Of a DNA stretch of 42,489 nucleotides, positions 1 to 8,497 are shown in pieces. Numbering within the stretch: position 1 is the first letter of the stretch; every line of letters begins with the position of its first letter. The position numbers were made by a program, and so were the translations under genes. The DNA is from an uncultured Ruminococcus sp. (GTDB lineage Bacteria > Bacillota > Clostridia > Oscillospirales > Ruminococcaceae): the NCBI GenBank assembly GCA_946537515.1, contig CAMNFV010000004.1, positions 1 to 42,489 of the forward strand, read 5' to 3'. The notes beneath the pieces are model-generated. The model did no database searches. It saw only the letters and a list, made by a program, of their open reading frames with translations, and had not been told where the DNA came from.

Positions 1-96
1 AGATTGTTGTTGCGTCACATGAACGTATGAATTCTATGATAACCAATGCGCCAAAGGGCGCTTTAGCAAAATGGCTGCCGGTCCTACCGGCCGGTT

Positions 97-591
97 CTAC
101 CGACCGGCTCGTTTCAATAATAACTGCGCGGTCAAACCGGTGAATAATCCCGCGAGCGATCCGCTGACAAGCAGCAGCGGCAGATAGGCCGCCACGCTGA
201 CAGACCGCATCACCGCGATTGCTGCCGCAATCTGTCCGCAGTTATGGAACATCGCACCGATGACGCTGCAAAGCCAGATCTGCTTTTCCGGCAGAATTTT
301 CCGCAGGAGCAGCATTCCGAGCAGACAGCAGACCGCTCCGCTCGCCGAATACAGCAGCGCCGAAGGATTCCCGCCGAATATCGCGCCGAGCAATACCCGC
401 ACCGCAACGATCATTGCAGTTTCATGCGGGCGGTAGCGGAATACCGCATATACCGTCACGATATTGGCAAGGCCGAGCTTGATGCCGGGAATCGGAAACG
501 GATTCGGGATCCGCAGCTCGATCACAAACATGATCAGCGCGATTCCGGCGAGGAGCCCCAGCTCTGTTAAGCGTTTCGTCTGCATCCTCAT
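97..591 (-). CDS. Gx transporter family protein (EetB-like / heptaprenyl diphosphate synthase component I family)
   Basis: 164 aa hydrophobic ORF; motifs ELRIPNPFPIPGIKLGLANIVTVYAVF and ARVLLGAIFGGNPSALLYS-like typical of the family; adjacent to NusG-II and ApbE genes. Confidence 0.85.
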   Translation of the reverse strand: MRMQTKRLTELGLLAGIALIMFVIELRIPNPFPIPGIKLGLANIVTVYAVFRYRPHETAMIVAVRVLLGAIFGGNPSALLYSASGAVCCLLGMLLLRKILPEKQIWLCSVIGAMFHNCGQIAAAIAVMRSVSVAAYLPLLLVSGSLAGLFTGLTAQLLLKRAGR

Positions 592-944
592 GCCGCACCG
601 TCCTCTGCAAACCGGACGATCAGCTTATGCGGCAGACAGACCAGCGGCAGATGCTCTGATTTGAGCGTCCCCATTCTCACGCAGGTCTGATCGGGACAGT
701 CCGCCGTATCCACACGCACCGTTCCGTCCTCGATGACAACATTATTATATCCGCCGTCTGCTGCCGGAATGCGTATGGTTTGATTGTCCGCGGAATTGAG
801 ATCAAATGTATAAAGCAGCTTGCCGTCCTGCACGATTTCAATGCGGTTTGCAGGCGCCTTCCGGAGCATATAAACCGAAAGTGCGGCCGCGATCAAAAAG
901 ACCGCCGCTGCGGCTGCCGCAATGATTTTAGTTTGTTTCGTCAT
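588..944 (-). CDS. NusG domain II-containing protein (EetA-like), membrane anchored
   Basis: 118 aa, N-terminal TM, DCPDQTCVRMG...LPLVCLPHKLIV signature; overlaps neighbouring ORFs by a few bases. Confidence 0.85.
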   Translation of the reverse strand: MTKQTKIIAAAAAAVFLIAAALSVYMLRKAPANRIEIVQDGKLLYTFDLNSADNQTIRIPAADGGYNNVVIEDGTVRVDTADCPDQTCVRMGTLKSEHLPLVCLPHKLIVRFAEDGAA

Positions 945-1974
945 GCCGGATCACCCTGCTTTGCAATTCACGCTTCGGCTGAAATTTCTGCTCCAGCCCC
1001 TCTGTCAGGCAGACTTCGCCGTCTGTGGTCACGAGCAGCATTTCAAAGCCGCCGTTCTGCCGCCAGTAGTCTGCTGCGGCATCCGTACCCATGACAAACA
1101 GCGCCGTCGAAAGCGCATCACATTCCACACCGCATTCCCCGATTACCGTAACTGCGGCAAGCCCGTTGTCCGCAGGCGCGCCGGTTTCCGGATCGAGAAT
1201 ATGCCAGTAACGATTGCCGCCATCATCCGTGAAATACCGCTCATAATTGCCCGAGGTAATCACCGCCTGATTGTCTGCGGGGAGTGTCCCGAGCAGCTGA
1301 TCCGGTGAAAAGGGATCGGTCACGCCGACTGTCCATGTGCTGCCGTCCGGTTTTTTGCCGAGCGCCTGCACATTGCCGCCGAGATTGATGATCGCGGATG
1401 TGATACCGTGCTGCTTGAAAATTTCCGTTACCGCATCACCGGTATACCCCTTTGCAACTGCACCGAGATCGAGCTCTGTCTCCTTCGGGATCGTCACGGA
1501 ATCTCCCTCGTGCGAGATCAGCCGGTCATCACAGAATTGCAGCAGATTCTCAATTTCCGATGCATCCGGAACGCGGTATTCGCCGGTTGTGAAGCCCCAT
1601 GTCCGCAGCACCGGATAAAGCGAAATACAGAGCGCACCGTTCGTATTCTGACCGATGCGCTCTGCTGTTTCAAGAATCGCCGCCGTATCGGCAGAGACTC
1701 TGACCGCAGCGCCGTCCGCGTGATTGATCGCATAGAGATCGCTCTGCGAATCCGTCACGGAAAGCGTCTGCTCCAGCGTCCGGATGCGTTCTTCGGCTTC
1801 CTTTACGGCAGCCGAAGCATCCTTGCCGTAGGCTTTGAGGTTCATATAGGTATCCATTGCGAACAGATCTGCCGATGCAGGGGCGGAATCCGCTTCCTGC
1901 GCAGGATCGCCGCAGCCTGTCAGCAAAATCAAAGTCAGCAGCGATGCCGCAAAAGCTCTGTATTTCATTCGCAT
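928..1974 (-). CDS. apbE: FAD:protein FMN transferase (ApbE family lipoprotein)
   Basis: 348 aa; lipobox LLTGCG; AMDTYMNLKAYG, LDLGAVAKGYTGDAV, INLGGNVQALGKKPDG, ITSGNYERYF motifs of ApbE. Confidence 0.93.
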   Translation of the reverse strand: MRMKYRAFAASLLTLILLTGCGDPAQEADSAPASADLFAMDTYMNLKAYGKDASAAVKEAEERIRTLEQTLSVTDSQSDLYAINHADGAAVRVSADTAAILETAERIGQNTNGALCISLYPVLRTWGFTTGEYRVPDASEIENLLQFCDDRLISHEGDSVTIPKETELDLGAVAKGYTGDAVTEIFKQHGITSAIINLGGNVQALGKKPDGSTWTVGVTDPFSPDQLLGTLPADNQAVITSGNYERYFTDDGGNRYWHILDPETGAPADNGLAAVTVIGECGVECDALSTALFVMGTDAAADYWRQNGGFEMLLVTTDGEVCLTEGLEQKFQPKRELQSRVIRHDETN

Positions 1975-2000
1975 TTCACTCCTTGCCGTTATTCAGCTTG

Positions 2001-2029
2001 ATTATAACTTTTTCTGTTATAAAAATCAA
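2001..2029 (-). promoter_or_regulatory. putative sigma-A promoter for apbE-NusG II-Gx genes
   Basis: On minus strand TTGATT-17 bp-TATAAT. Confidence 0.55.
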
Positions 2030-2045
2030 TGGGCGATAGAGAATC

Positions 2046-2096
2046 GGAAATGAGAAATTAGAAGTTGCGGTATCGCTTCGCGATGATTTTTATAAT
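2046..2096. repeat. Interspersed repeat copy 1 (A-rich track plus hairpin)
   Basis: GGAAATGAGAAATTAGAAGTTGCGGTATCGCTTCGCGATGATTTTTATAATA; related to 18061..18124. Confidence 0.65.
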
Positions 2097-2154
2097 AGCC
2101 GGATGCACGCATGACAGCATCGCCGCAGCCGGCCTTTTGGCGGACTTCCGATCA

Positions 2155-3510
2155 TCAGCAGCGGGCGGAGTCCAGCGCAGCGCGGACAGCGGACATGATG
2201 CCGTTCGAGCTGTATGTCGCGCCGGAGCACGCATCCACATCCGGAGACTGCGCATTCAAAATTGCAGGAATGACGATGTTTTTCGCATCATTGAAATAGA
2301 AATCATCGCTTTCTTCCGTCGAACCGGTGATATCGGTGATGCGGTCATCCTGAATCGTGACCTGTACGGTGATATTGCCGTCATAGCCGTAAGCCGTGCC
2401 GGTGAATGTGCCGTCCTGATAGATGCGCTGCGGTGCCTGTTCTTCCGGCTCTGCTGCGGGTTCGGAAGAATCCGGCGTTTCCTGCACAGCCTGTTCCGTA
2501 TTTTCGGTGTTCTCCCCGGCAGATTCTTCCGCAGAGGATTTATCCGCCGCTTCGGTTTCATCAGTTACGGCCGTTGTCGTTGTTTCATCTGTCCGTGATG
2601 ATTCATCAGCGGTCGTTTTGCCGGCTTTCTGCGTTGATTTTGTCAGATCGGTTTCCGTGGATTTGGTTTTCGCCGCTTCGGCATCGGTTTCCGCAGCATC
2701 ATCTGACGAAGAAACTTCTCTGATTTCCGCCGCCATGGTCTGACGGGTTTCGGGGGCTTTCCGGCCGTATGCCGATACTGCAAGACCGGTGAAAATGACT
2801 GCGAATGCCGCAACTGCCGCGGTATTCAGCGCAAATCGTTTCTCCGGCTTCTTTGCCGTCAGATACCACTTGCGCAGTCTGCATACAGCATAGCCGATGA
2901 ACACCGCGCCATACACCAGCAGGCTGAAAAATGCGCCGTCCCGGCCGGCCTTTGCTTTCTGATAATTCAGCAGCAGGACATGCGCCGGAATCAATGCATA
3001 AAATACATATGCGAGCCGCTGAATCGCCTTCCATTTTTTCGCCTTCATTTTTCTGCGGATCTTCTGCACGGAAAGCACCGTCAGCGGCAGCATGATCGCC
3101 ATGAGCAGAATACAGACGATCAGATTCGCCGCATCTGCCTGTTTGAGCCAGCGCGGCAGAAACGATATGCCGTAGCCGACGGCGTGACCGAGTGTCAGGA
3201 TTGCAGAAAAGATCGAAAGCTGGCTGCGCTGCGGCATGAGCTTTTTCATCAGCGGAGAGGAATTCGGCAGCGTGCCTGTCCACATGACAACCGCCCAGCA
3301 GGCGGCAGCGAGGGTACCCTTCGTGAGCTGTGCGAATACATAGTCATTCAGCCACGCCGGAATGCCCGCCGGATGCAGATTCACCAGACACACCGCCCCG
3401 ATGCTCAGAACTGCCGCCGCGATGTAAAACGGCGCCGGATGCTTGCGCAGCGTTCCGCCGCAGAAGATTGCAAAGCAGACGGCAATTCCGAGTGAAATCA
3501 GGAACAGCAT
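2155..3510 (-). CDS. Ferric-reductase-like transmembrane protein with C-terminal FMN-binding domain
   Basis: 451 aa; N-terminal multi-TM domain with His in LGHAVGYG and IPAHVLLL; Ser/Thr/Glu-rich linker; C-terminal FMN-binding domain with DACSGATYSS flavinylation motif. Confidence 0.82.
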   Translation of the reverse strand: MLFLISLGIAVCFAIFCGGTLRKHPAPFYIAAAVLSIGAVCLVNLHPAGIPAWLNDYVFAQLTKGTLAAACWAVVMWTGTLPNSSPLMKKLMPQRSQLSIFSAILTLGHAVGYGISFLPRWLKQADAANLIVCILLMAIMLPLTVLSVQKIRRKMKAKKWKAIQRLAYVFYALIPAHVLLLNYQKAKAGRDGAFFSLLVYGAVFIGYAVCRLRKWYLTAKKPEKRFALNTAAVAAFAVIFTGLAVSAYGRKAPETRQTMAAEIREVSSSDDAAETDAEAAKTKSTETDLTKSTQKAGKTTADESSRTDETTTTAVTDETEAADKSSAEESAGENTENTEQAVQETPDSSEPAAEPEEQAPQRIYQDGTFTGTAYGYDGNITVQVTIQDDRITDITGSTEESDDFYFNDAKNIVIPAILNAQSPDVDACSGATYSSNGIMSAVRAALDSARC

Positions 3511-3513
3511 AAA

Positions 3514-4992
3514 TTATTCTCCGCGCTTTTTGCGTCCGAGAATTGCAGCCGCACCGGCAGCCGCAAGTACACCGGCGATTGCGCCGACACCTGCATCACC
3601 GGTCTTCGGAGAGGTGGTCGAACCGGTTTGGCTTGTCGAAGAGGATTTTGCTGTTGTTGTGGTGGTGACGACCGGAGTTGCTTTTCCGGTTGTGCTCGTG
3701 GCAGCGGAGGTTTCTGCTGCCTGACCGCCGATTGTGATATCGAGCGTCTTGGTGTAGCCGGTTGCAGCAACAACGAGCTGATAGCTGCCGTTTGCACCGT
3801 CTGCAAAGATCTTTGTCTGGCGGCTTTCAGCGTTAAAGTCGATGGCGCCGTTCTCATCAAAGATCTTCGCAGCGCCTCTGCCGGATGCGTTGTACTTGGT
3901 CTCACCGACCGTGACGGATGCGAGATTCTTGATGAAGTTTGCAGCTTCTGCATCGGTTGCATCATCTGCCTTGACGAGCTTTCCGTCTGCATATTTGACA
4001 GGCAGCTTATCGGTTGTCAGCGTGAAAGATGCACTCATATCTGCGTATTTGCCTTTGCCGTCGGAGAGCTTCAGCGAATAGCTGCCCGGCTTTGCGTCGG
4101 TATAGCTGATCTCGCCGTTCTCAACAGTAAAGCCGTCAGCAGCGCTGTATTTCTTCTCGTAATCTGCCGGAATGCCGGTCTCGGTGATCTTGGTCTTACC
4201 GGTGCCTGCGGCAGCATCTGCGGCCTTGATTTCACCTGCGAATTTCACAGGGATATAGGTATTTGCATCAACGGTGACATAGCCTGCCTTTGTGATCAGC
4301 ACGATCTCCTTGACGGTGCTGCCCATGAGGCCTGTATATGCTGCATAATCGAGCTTATTGCCGTGCGGCTCTTCGGTCTTGATACCGGAAGACCACGCGA
4401 TCTCGCCGCGCCAGATATTCTGCTCGTGACGCATTGCATAGGCCTTGCCGTCAGCGGTTTTGAGAATCGCGCCGCGGTACTTGGTATCAAAGCCTTCCGG
4501 CTGATTGCCGAGGTCGATCAGATAGTCGCCCCAGGGAGTCGCGGTCGAAAGTTTGACTTCGAGCGCGGCCTTTTCCGGCGATGCATCCTGCACAGCGGAG
4601 AACTGCGCCTTGCCGTCCTTCAGGGTAACGGTCTTATATGCTTCCGGAGCGGCATCGAGCTTTGCAAAGCCGAAATTATTGGTGCCGAGTGCATCGAGAT
4701 CAGCCTGCGAAATGGCGACCGGATAGGTCACGCCGAGGATGGTATCGCTGCCGTTGTTGTAGGAGCCTTCAAAAAGCTCGCCCTCACCGTTCTTGAGTGC
4801 CTTGGTCTTGGTTGCAGATGTGACCGCATCGACTTCGCCTGCGCCCTCGCCGAGCTCAGCGGCATAAAAATCGGTATAGGGAATATTCATGGTGCCGTAG
4901 ACCATGGTATCCTCTGCCGCGGCAGAAAGCGGCATCGCAGAAAGCGTGACCGCCGCAGCTGCGGCTGCTGTCAGAATGTGAATCGGTTTCAT
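3514..4992 (-). CDS. Secreted Tp47/heme-binding-Shr-like surface protein with C-terminal sorting signal
   Basis: Signal peptide MKPIHILTAAAAAAVTLSAMPLSAAAED; VYGTMNIPYTDFYAAE...DAVTSATKTK typical of Tp47-domain proteins; C-terminus SPKTGD + hydrophobic stretch + GRKKRGE. Start chosen by RBS GGAGAAACTGT-ATG (the ORF extends to 5016). Confidence 0.75.
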   Translation of the reverse strand: MKPIHILTAAAAAAVTLSAMPLSAAAEDTMVYGTMNIPYTDFYAAELGEGAGEVDAVTSATKTKALKNGEGELFEGSYNNGSDTILGVTYPVAISQADLDALGTNNFGFAKLDAAPEAYKTVTLKDGKAQFSAVQDASPEKAALEVKLSTATPWGDYLIDLGNQPEGFDTKYRGAILKTADGKAYAMRHEQNIWRGEIAWSSGIKTEEPHGNKLDYAAYTGLMGSTVKEIVLITKAGYVTVDANTYIPVKFAGEIKAADAAAGTGKTKITETGIPADYEKKYSAADGFTVENGEISYTDAKPGSYSLKLSDGKGKYADMSASFTLTTDKLPVKYADGKLVKADDATDAEAANFIKNLASVTVGETKYNASGRGAAKIFDENGAIDFNAESRQTKIFADGANGSYQLVVAATGYTKTLDITIGGQAAETSAATSTTGKATPVVTTTTTAKSSSTSQTGSTTSPKTGDAGVGAIAGVLAAAGAAAILGRKKRGE

Positions 4993-5069
4993 ACAGTTTC
5001 TCTCCTTATGGTTCATTCGGTACGCCGCTGTCTGCGGCGCGTAGACTTTGCGGGTAGTTTATGCACATA

Positions 5070-5085
5070 GTTAGGTTCACCTAAC
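5070..5085. promoter_or_regulatory. DtxR/MntR-type palindrome GTTAGGTTCACCTAAC
   Basis: Perfect 7-bp arms; TTAG-N6-CTAA architecture, in the leader of the Tp47-like gene. Confidence 0.7.
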
Positions 5086-5124
5086 CAAGCGCGGATAATC
5101 AGGCCGGACCTGACATCCGGCACA

Positions 5125-5140
5125 ATTAGCACATACTAAC
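5125..5140. promoter_or_regulatory. TTAG-N6-CTAA palindrome (TTAGCACATACTAA)
   Basis: Same spacing as the other sites; lies about 10 nt downstream of the minus-strand -10 box. Confidence 0.6.
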
Positions 5141-5149
5141 CCGATGCAT

Positions 5150-5178
5150 ATTATACCATTTAAATCGGAATTTGTCAA
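5150..5178 (-). promoter_or_regulatory. putative sigma-A promoter for the Tp47-like/FMN-binding genes
   Basis: On minus strand TTGACA-17 bp-TATAAT. Confidence 0.75.
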
Positions 5179-5288
5179 GCGAAAAAAATAAAATCAAAAA
5201 CCTTGTGCAAAGCGCATAATGCAGATGGTTAGTTACGGCAAACTATCTGTTTGATTCTCCGAATTTGTTGTTTCCGCTTTGATTCGCC

Positions 5289-5317
5289 TTGACAAAACCA
5301 TAGTAAAGTGCTAGAAT
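5289..5317 (+). promoter_or_regulatory. putative sigma-A promoter for the feo operon
   Basis: TTGACA-17 bp-TAGAAT. Confidence 0.75.
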
Positions 5318-5322
5318 ATTAA

Positions 5323-5342
5323 CGGTTAGAGAAATCTAACCG
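5323..5342. promoter_or_regulatory. Perfect palindromic operator CGGTTAGA-GAAA-TCTAACCG
   Basis: 8-bp perfect arms starting 6 nt after the feo -10 box; TTAG-N6-CTAA core. Confidence 0.78.
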
Positions 5343-5359
5343 ATATCTTGCTATCCGAA

Positions 5360-5373
5360 TTAGCAAAAGCTAA
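5360..5373. promoter_or_regulatory. Second feo operator TTAGC-AAAA-GCTAA
   Basis: Perfect 5-bp arms, TTAG-N6-CTAA core, just upstream of the feoA RBS. Confidence 0.7.
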
Positions 5374-5396
5374 CAATTAGAAAGGAAGTCTTTCGT

Positions 5397-5609
5397 ATGT
5401 TACCGCTCAGCCTTGCAGAGGCGGAAACCGAGCATACAATCCGTAAAATCGGCGGAAGCCCGGAATTGAAGCAGCATCTGGAAAATCTCGGCTTCACGGT
5501 CGGCGGAACCGTCACGCTCATCAATACCCTCGGCGAAAATGTGATCGTAAAGGTCAAGGAATCCCGCGTTGCAATCGGCGCGGATATGGCACGGAAAATC
5601 ATGGTGTAA
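5397..5609 (+). CDS. feoA: FeoA family ferrous iron transport protein
   Basis: 70 aa; MLPLSLAEAE...LGFTVGGTVTLINTLGENVIVKVKESRVAIGADMARKI. Confidence 0.88.
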   Translation: MLPLSLAEAETEHTIRKIGGSPELKQHLENLGFTVGGTVTLINTLGENVIVKVKESRVAIGADMARKIMV

Positions 5610-5693
5610 GCGGAAAACCGCTGCCGGATGATAATTGTCGGCACGCGGCCGGAGATGAACACTGCGGCCGCTGCTGAAAAGGAGGAAAATGGC

Positions 5694-5915
5694 ATGAAGA
5701 CATTACGGGATGTTCCGATCGGTGAAACAGCAAAGGTTGTCAAGCTGCGCGGAACAGGCGCGATCAAGCGCCGGATTATGGACATGGGCATTACACGCGG
5801 CGTAGAGATCTACGTGCGCAAGGTCGCACCGCTCGGAGATCCGATTGAAATCAAGGTGCGCGGCTATGAGCTTTCGCTCCGCAAAGCGGATGCTGAACTC
5901 GTGGAAGTCGAGTAA
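5694..5915 (+). CDS. feoA: Second FeoA family protein
   Basis: 73 aa from ATG 5694 with RBS GGAGG; LRGTGAIKRRIMDMGITRGVEIYVRKVAPLGDPIEIKVRGYELSLRKADAELVEVE. Confidence 0.9.
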   Translation: MKTLRDVPIGETAKVVKLRGTGAIKRRIMDMGITRGVEIYVRKVAPLGDPIEIKVRGYELSLRKADAELVEVE

Positions 5916-5947
5916 AACTTTTTATTCTGTATATTTTTATGTAGCGG

Positions 5948-5961
5948 TTAGCATAAGCAAA
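5948..5961. promoter_or_regulatory. Near-match to the operator (TTAGC-ATAA-GCAAA) between feoA and feoB
   Basis: One mismatch to TTAGC-N4-GCTAA. Confidence 0.4.
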
Positions 5962-5983
5962 TCGCGGGAAAGGAAGAATCAGA

Positions 5984-8473
5984 ATGGATCTCCGTATTGC
6001 ACTTGCAGGTAACCCGAATTCCGGTAAAACAACGCTCTTTAACGCGCTGACCGGCTCTAACCAGTTCGTCGGAAACTGGCCGGGTGTTACCGTTGAAAAA
6101 AAGGAAGGCAAGCTGAAAAAGCATGACGGCGTTGTCATTACCGACCTTCCGGGTATTTATTCGCTCTCTCCGTATACGCTGGAAGAGGTCGTTGCACGTA
6201 ATTACCTGATCGGTGAACGCCCAGACGCAATTCTCAATATTATTGACGGTACGAACCTCGAACGAAATCTCTACCTGACGACACAGCTTGTAGAGCTCGG
6301 TATTCCGGTCGTGATCGCAATCAACATGATGGATATCGTCAAGAAGAACGGCGATACGATCAATACGAAAGAACTTTCCCGTCAGCTCGGCTGTGAGATC
6401 GTTGAGATCTCTGCGCTGAAGGGCACAGGCGTCAATGAAGCGGCGGAAGCTGCAATCAAGGCGGCAAAGGAAACCAAGACAATTCCGCAGCATACTTTCT
6501 GCGGTCCTGTCGAGCACGCGATTGCACATATTGAAGAGGCTGTCGTCCATGATCTGCCGGAAGAGCAGCAGCGCTGGTATGCGATCAAAATTTTTGAGCG
6601 CGACGACAAGGTGCTTGAAAAGCTGAATATCCCCGCGGATACGCTCAAGCATGTCGAGCAGGATATCGCAGCGGCGGAAAAAGAACTCGATGACGATGCA
6701 GAGAGCATCATTACAAATGAGCGCTATGTCTACATCGCTTCGATCATCAAGGCGTGTTATAAGAAGAAGGACGCGGGCAAGCTGTCCGACTCCGATAAGA
6801 TCGACAAGATCGTCACGAACCGCTGGCTCGGCCTCCCGATCTTTGCATTGATCATGTATCTGGTTTACCTCATTGCAATGCAGGGGCCGGGCGCATGGGC
6901 AACCGACTGGACGAATGACAATCTCTTCGGTGACGGCTTCCACCTCTTCGGAATCGGTTCCGCCGCATACGAGGAGAAATCCGGTGAATATGCCGACGCA
7001 GCAGACGCTGTCAGCGCATATTATGAGCTTGACACCGAAGCAGAGGACTTCAGCGAGGAAACTGCTCTTGCAGAGATGAAGGCAGTCACCGGCGAGGAAT
7101 CCGCTGTGATCGCGGTCGAGGATGAAGAAACCCTCGAAACGATCGAAAAGACTGTTTATTTCGATTCTGTTCCGGATGACGCGGATGAGGAAGCAGTTGT
7201 CGGCATGTCCTATAAGGATGCAGTTGCATACTTTGAGGAGAACGGCTTTGAGGAGCCGGATCCCGCAGCAGACGGCGTATGGGTACCGGGCATTCCGGTT
7301 CTCGTTGAGAATCTGCTTGATAAAGCAGGCGCTGCGGATTGGCTGAAGGGCCTGATCCTGGACGGCATTGTTGCCGGCGTCGGCGCGGTTCTGGGCTTCG
7401 TGCCGCAGATGCTCGTGCTGTTCCTGCTGCTTGCATTCCTGGAAGCCTGCGGCTATATGGCACGTATCGCGTTCGTTCTGGACCGTGTATTCCGCAAATT
7501 CGGCCTCTCCGGCAAGTCCTTTATCCCGATGCTCGTCGGTACGGGCTGCGGCGTGCCCGGTATCATGGCAAGCCGTACCATTGAAAACGAGCGCGACCGT
7601 CGTATGACGATCATCACCACGACCTTTATCCCCTGCGGCGCAAAGGTGCCGTTTATCGCAATGATCGCGGGTGCAATCTTCAGCGGCTCTGCATGGGTTG
7701 CAGTCTCCGCATACTTCATCGGCATGGCTGCGATTATCATTTCCGGTATCATGCTGAAGAAAACAAAGCCGTTCGCAGGCGAGCCTGCTCCGTTCGTCAT
7801 GGAGCTCCCGGCTTACCATATGCCGACACTCGGCAATGTGCTCCGTTCGATGTGGGAGCGCGGCTGGTCCTTCATTAAGAAGGCGGGCACGATCATCCTG
7901 CTCTCGACGATCATCGTCTGGTTCACCTCGTATTTCGGCTTCACGGACGAAGGCTTCCGGATGCTGGAAGAGGATGAGCTCGATCTCTCGATTCTCGCGA
8001 AAATCGGCAGCGCAATCGCATGGATCTTCGCACCGCTCGGCTGGGGCAACTGGCAGGCAGCCGTTGCATCCATCACAGGCCTTGTTGCAAAGGAAAATAT
8101 TGTCGGTACAATGGGCATTCTCTATGGCGGCGGCGATACGACCGTCTGGCAGACGCTCGGCGCTGCATTCACCGGCGTAACCGGCTTCTCCTTCCTCGTT
8201 TTCAATCTGCTCTGCGCACCTTGCTTTGCTGCAATCGGCGCAATCAAGCGTGAGATGAACAATGCCAAGTGGACCTGGTTCGCAATCGGCTATCAATGCT
8301 GCTTTGCATATGCAATCGCTCTGATGATCAACCAGTTCGGCGGCCTTTTCACCGGCCATGCAAACCCGCTCGGCCTGATCTTTGCAGTTGCAATTCTTGC
8401 ATTTATGATCTATATGCTGTTCATCAAGAAGTATAACGAAGCCACCACGCTGACTGAAAAGCTGAAGTCCTGA
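5984..8473 (+). CDS. feoB: Ferrous iron transporter B
   Basis: 829 aa; GNPNSGKTTLFN, DLPGIYSLSPYT, NMMD; membrane domain FVPQMLVLFLLLAFLEACGYMARIAF, GTGCGVPGIMASRT, FIPCGAKVPFIA. Confidence 0.97.
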   Translation: MDLRIALAGNPNSGKTTLFNALTGSNQFVGNWPGVTVEKKEGKLKKHDGVVITDLPGIYSLSPYTLEEVVARNYLIGERPDAILNIIDGTNLERNLYLTTQLVELGIPVVIAINMMDIVKKNGDTINTKELSRQLGCEIVEISALKGTGVNEAAEAAIKAAKETKTIPQHTFCGPVEHAIAHIEEAVVHDLPEEQQRWYAIKIFERDDKVLEKLNIPADTLKHVEQDIAAAEKELDDDAESIITNERYVYIASIIKACYKKKDAGKLSDSDKIDKIVTNRWLGLPIFALIMYLVYLIAMQGPGAWATDWTNDNLFGDGFHLFGIGSAAYEEKSGEYADAADAVSAYYELDTEAEDFSEETALAEMKAVTGEESAVIAVEDEETLETIEKTVYFDSVPDDADEEAVVGMSYKDAVAYFEENGFEEPDPAADGVWVPGIPVLVENLLDKAGAADWLKGLILDGIVAGVGAVLGFVPQMLVLFLLLAFLEACGYMARIAFVLDRVFRKFGLSGKSFIPMLVGTGCGVPGIMASRTIENERDRRMTIITTTFIPCGAKVPFIAMIAGAIFSGSAWVAVSAYFIGMAAIIISGIMLKKTKPFAGEPAPFVMELPAYHMPTLGNVLRSMWERGWSFIKKAGTIILLSTIIVWFTSYFGFTDEGFRMLEEDELDLSILAKIGSAIAWIFAPLGWGNWQAAVASITGLVAKENIVGTMGILYGGGDTTVWQTLGAAFTGVTGFSFLVFNLLCAPCFAAIGAIKREMNNAKWTWFAIGYQCCFAYAIALMINQFGGLFTGHANPLGLIFAVAILAFMIYMLFIKKYNEATTLTEKLKS

Positions 8474-8497
8474 GGACGAAAAAAGGAGCTGATCTGT

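Noticed and set aside
1-96. CCGGT-rich short repeats near the left edge as a mobile element end or CRISPR remnant
   Set aside because: Only a few irregular short copies, no spacers or terminal inverted repeats; more likely terminator hairpins of the Gx transporter gene.
3628-5070. 480-aa plus-strand ORF opposite the Tp47-like gene
   Set aside because: Same antisense-shadow pattern; Cys/Ile-rich composition typical of reversed Ala/Glu/Asp codons.
5226-5246. GGTTAGTTACGGCAAACTATC as another metal-box operator
   Set aside because: Arms are imperfect and spacing does not fit TTAG-N6-CTAA.
5948-8359. 803-aa minus-strand ORF antisense to feoB
   Set aside because: Coding shadow of feoB: Cys/Asp/Arg-rich composition without recognisable motifs; the opposite strand encodes an unambiguous FeoB with an RBS.
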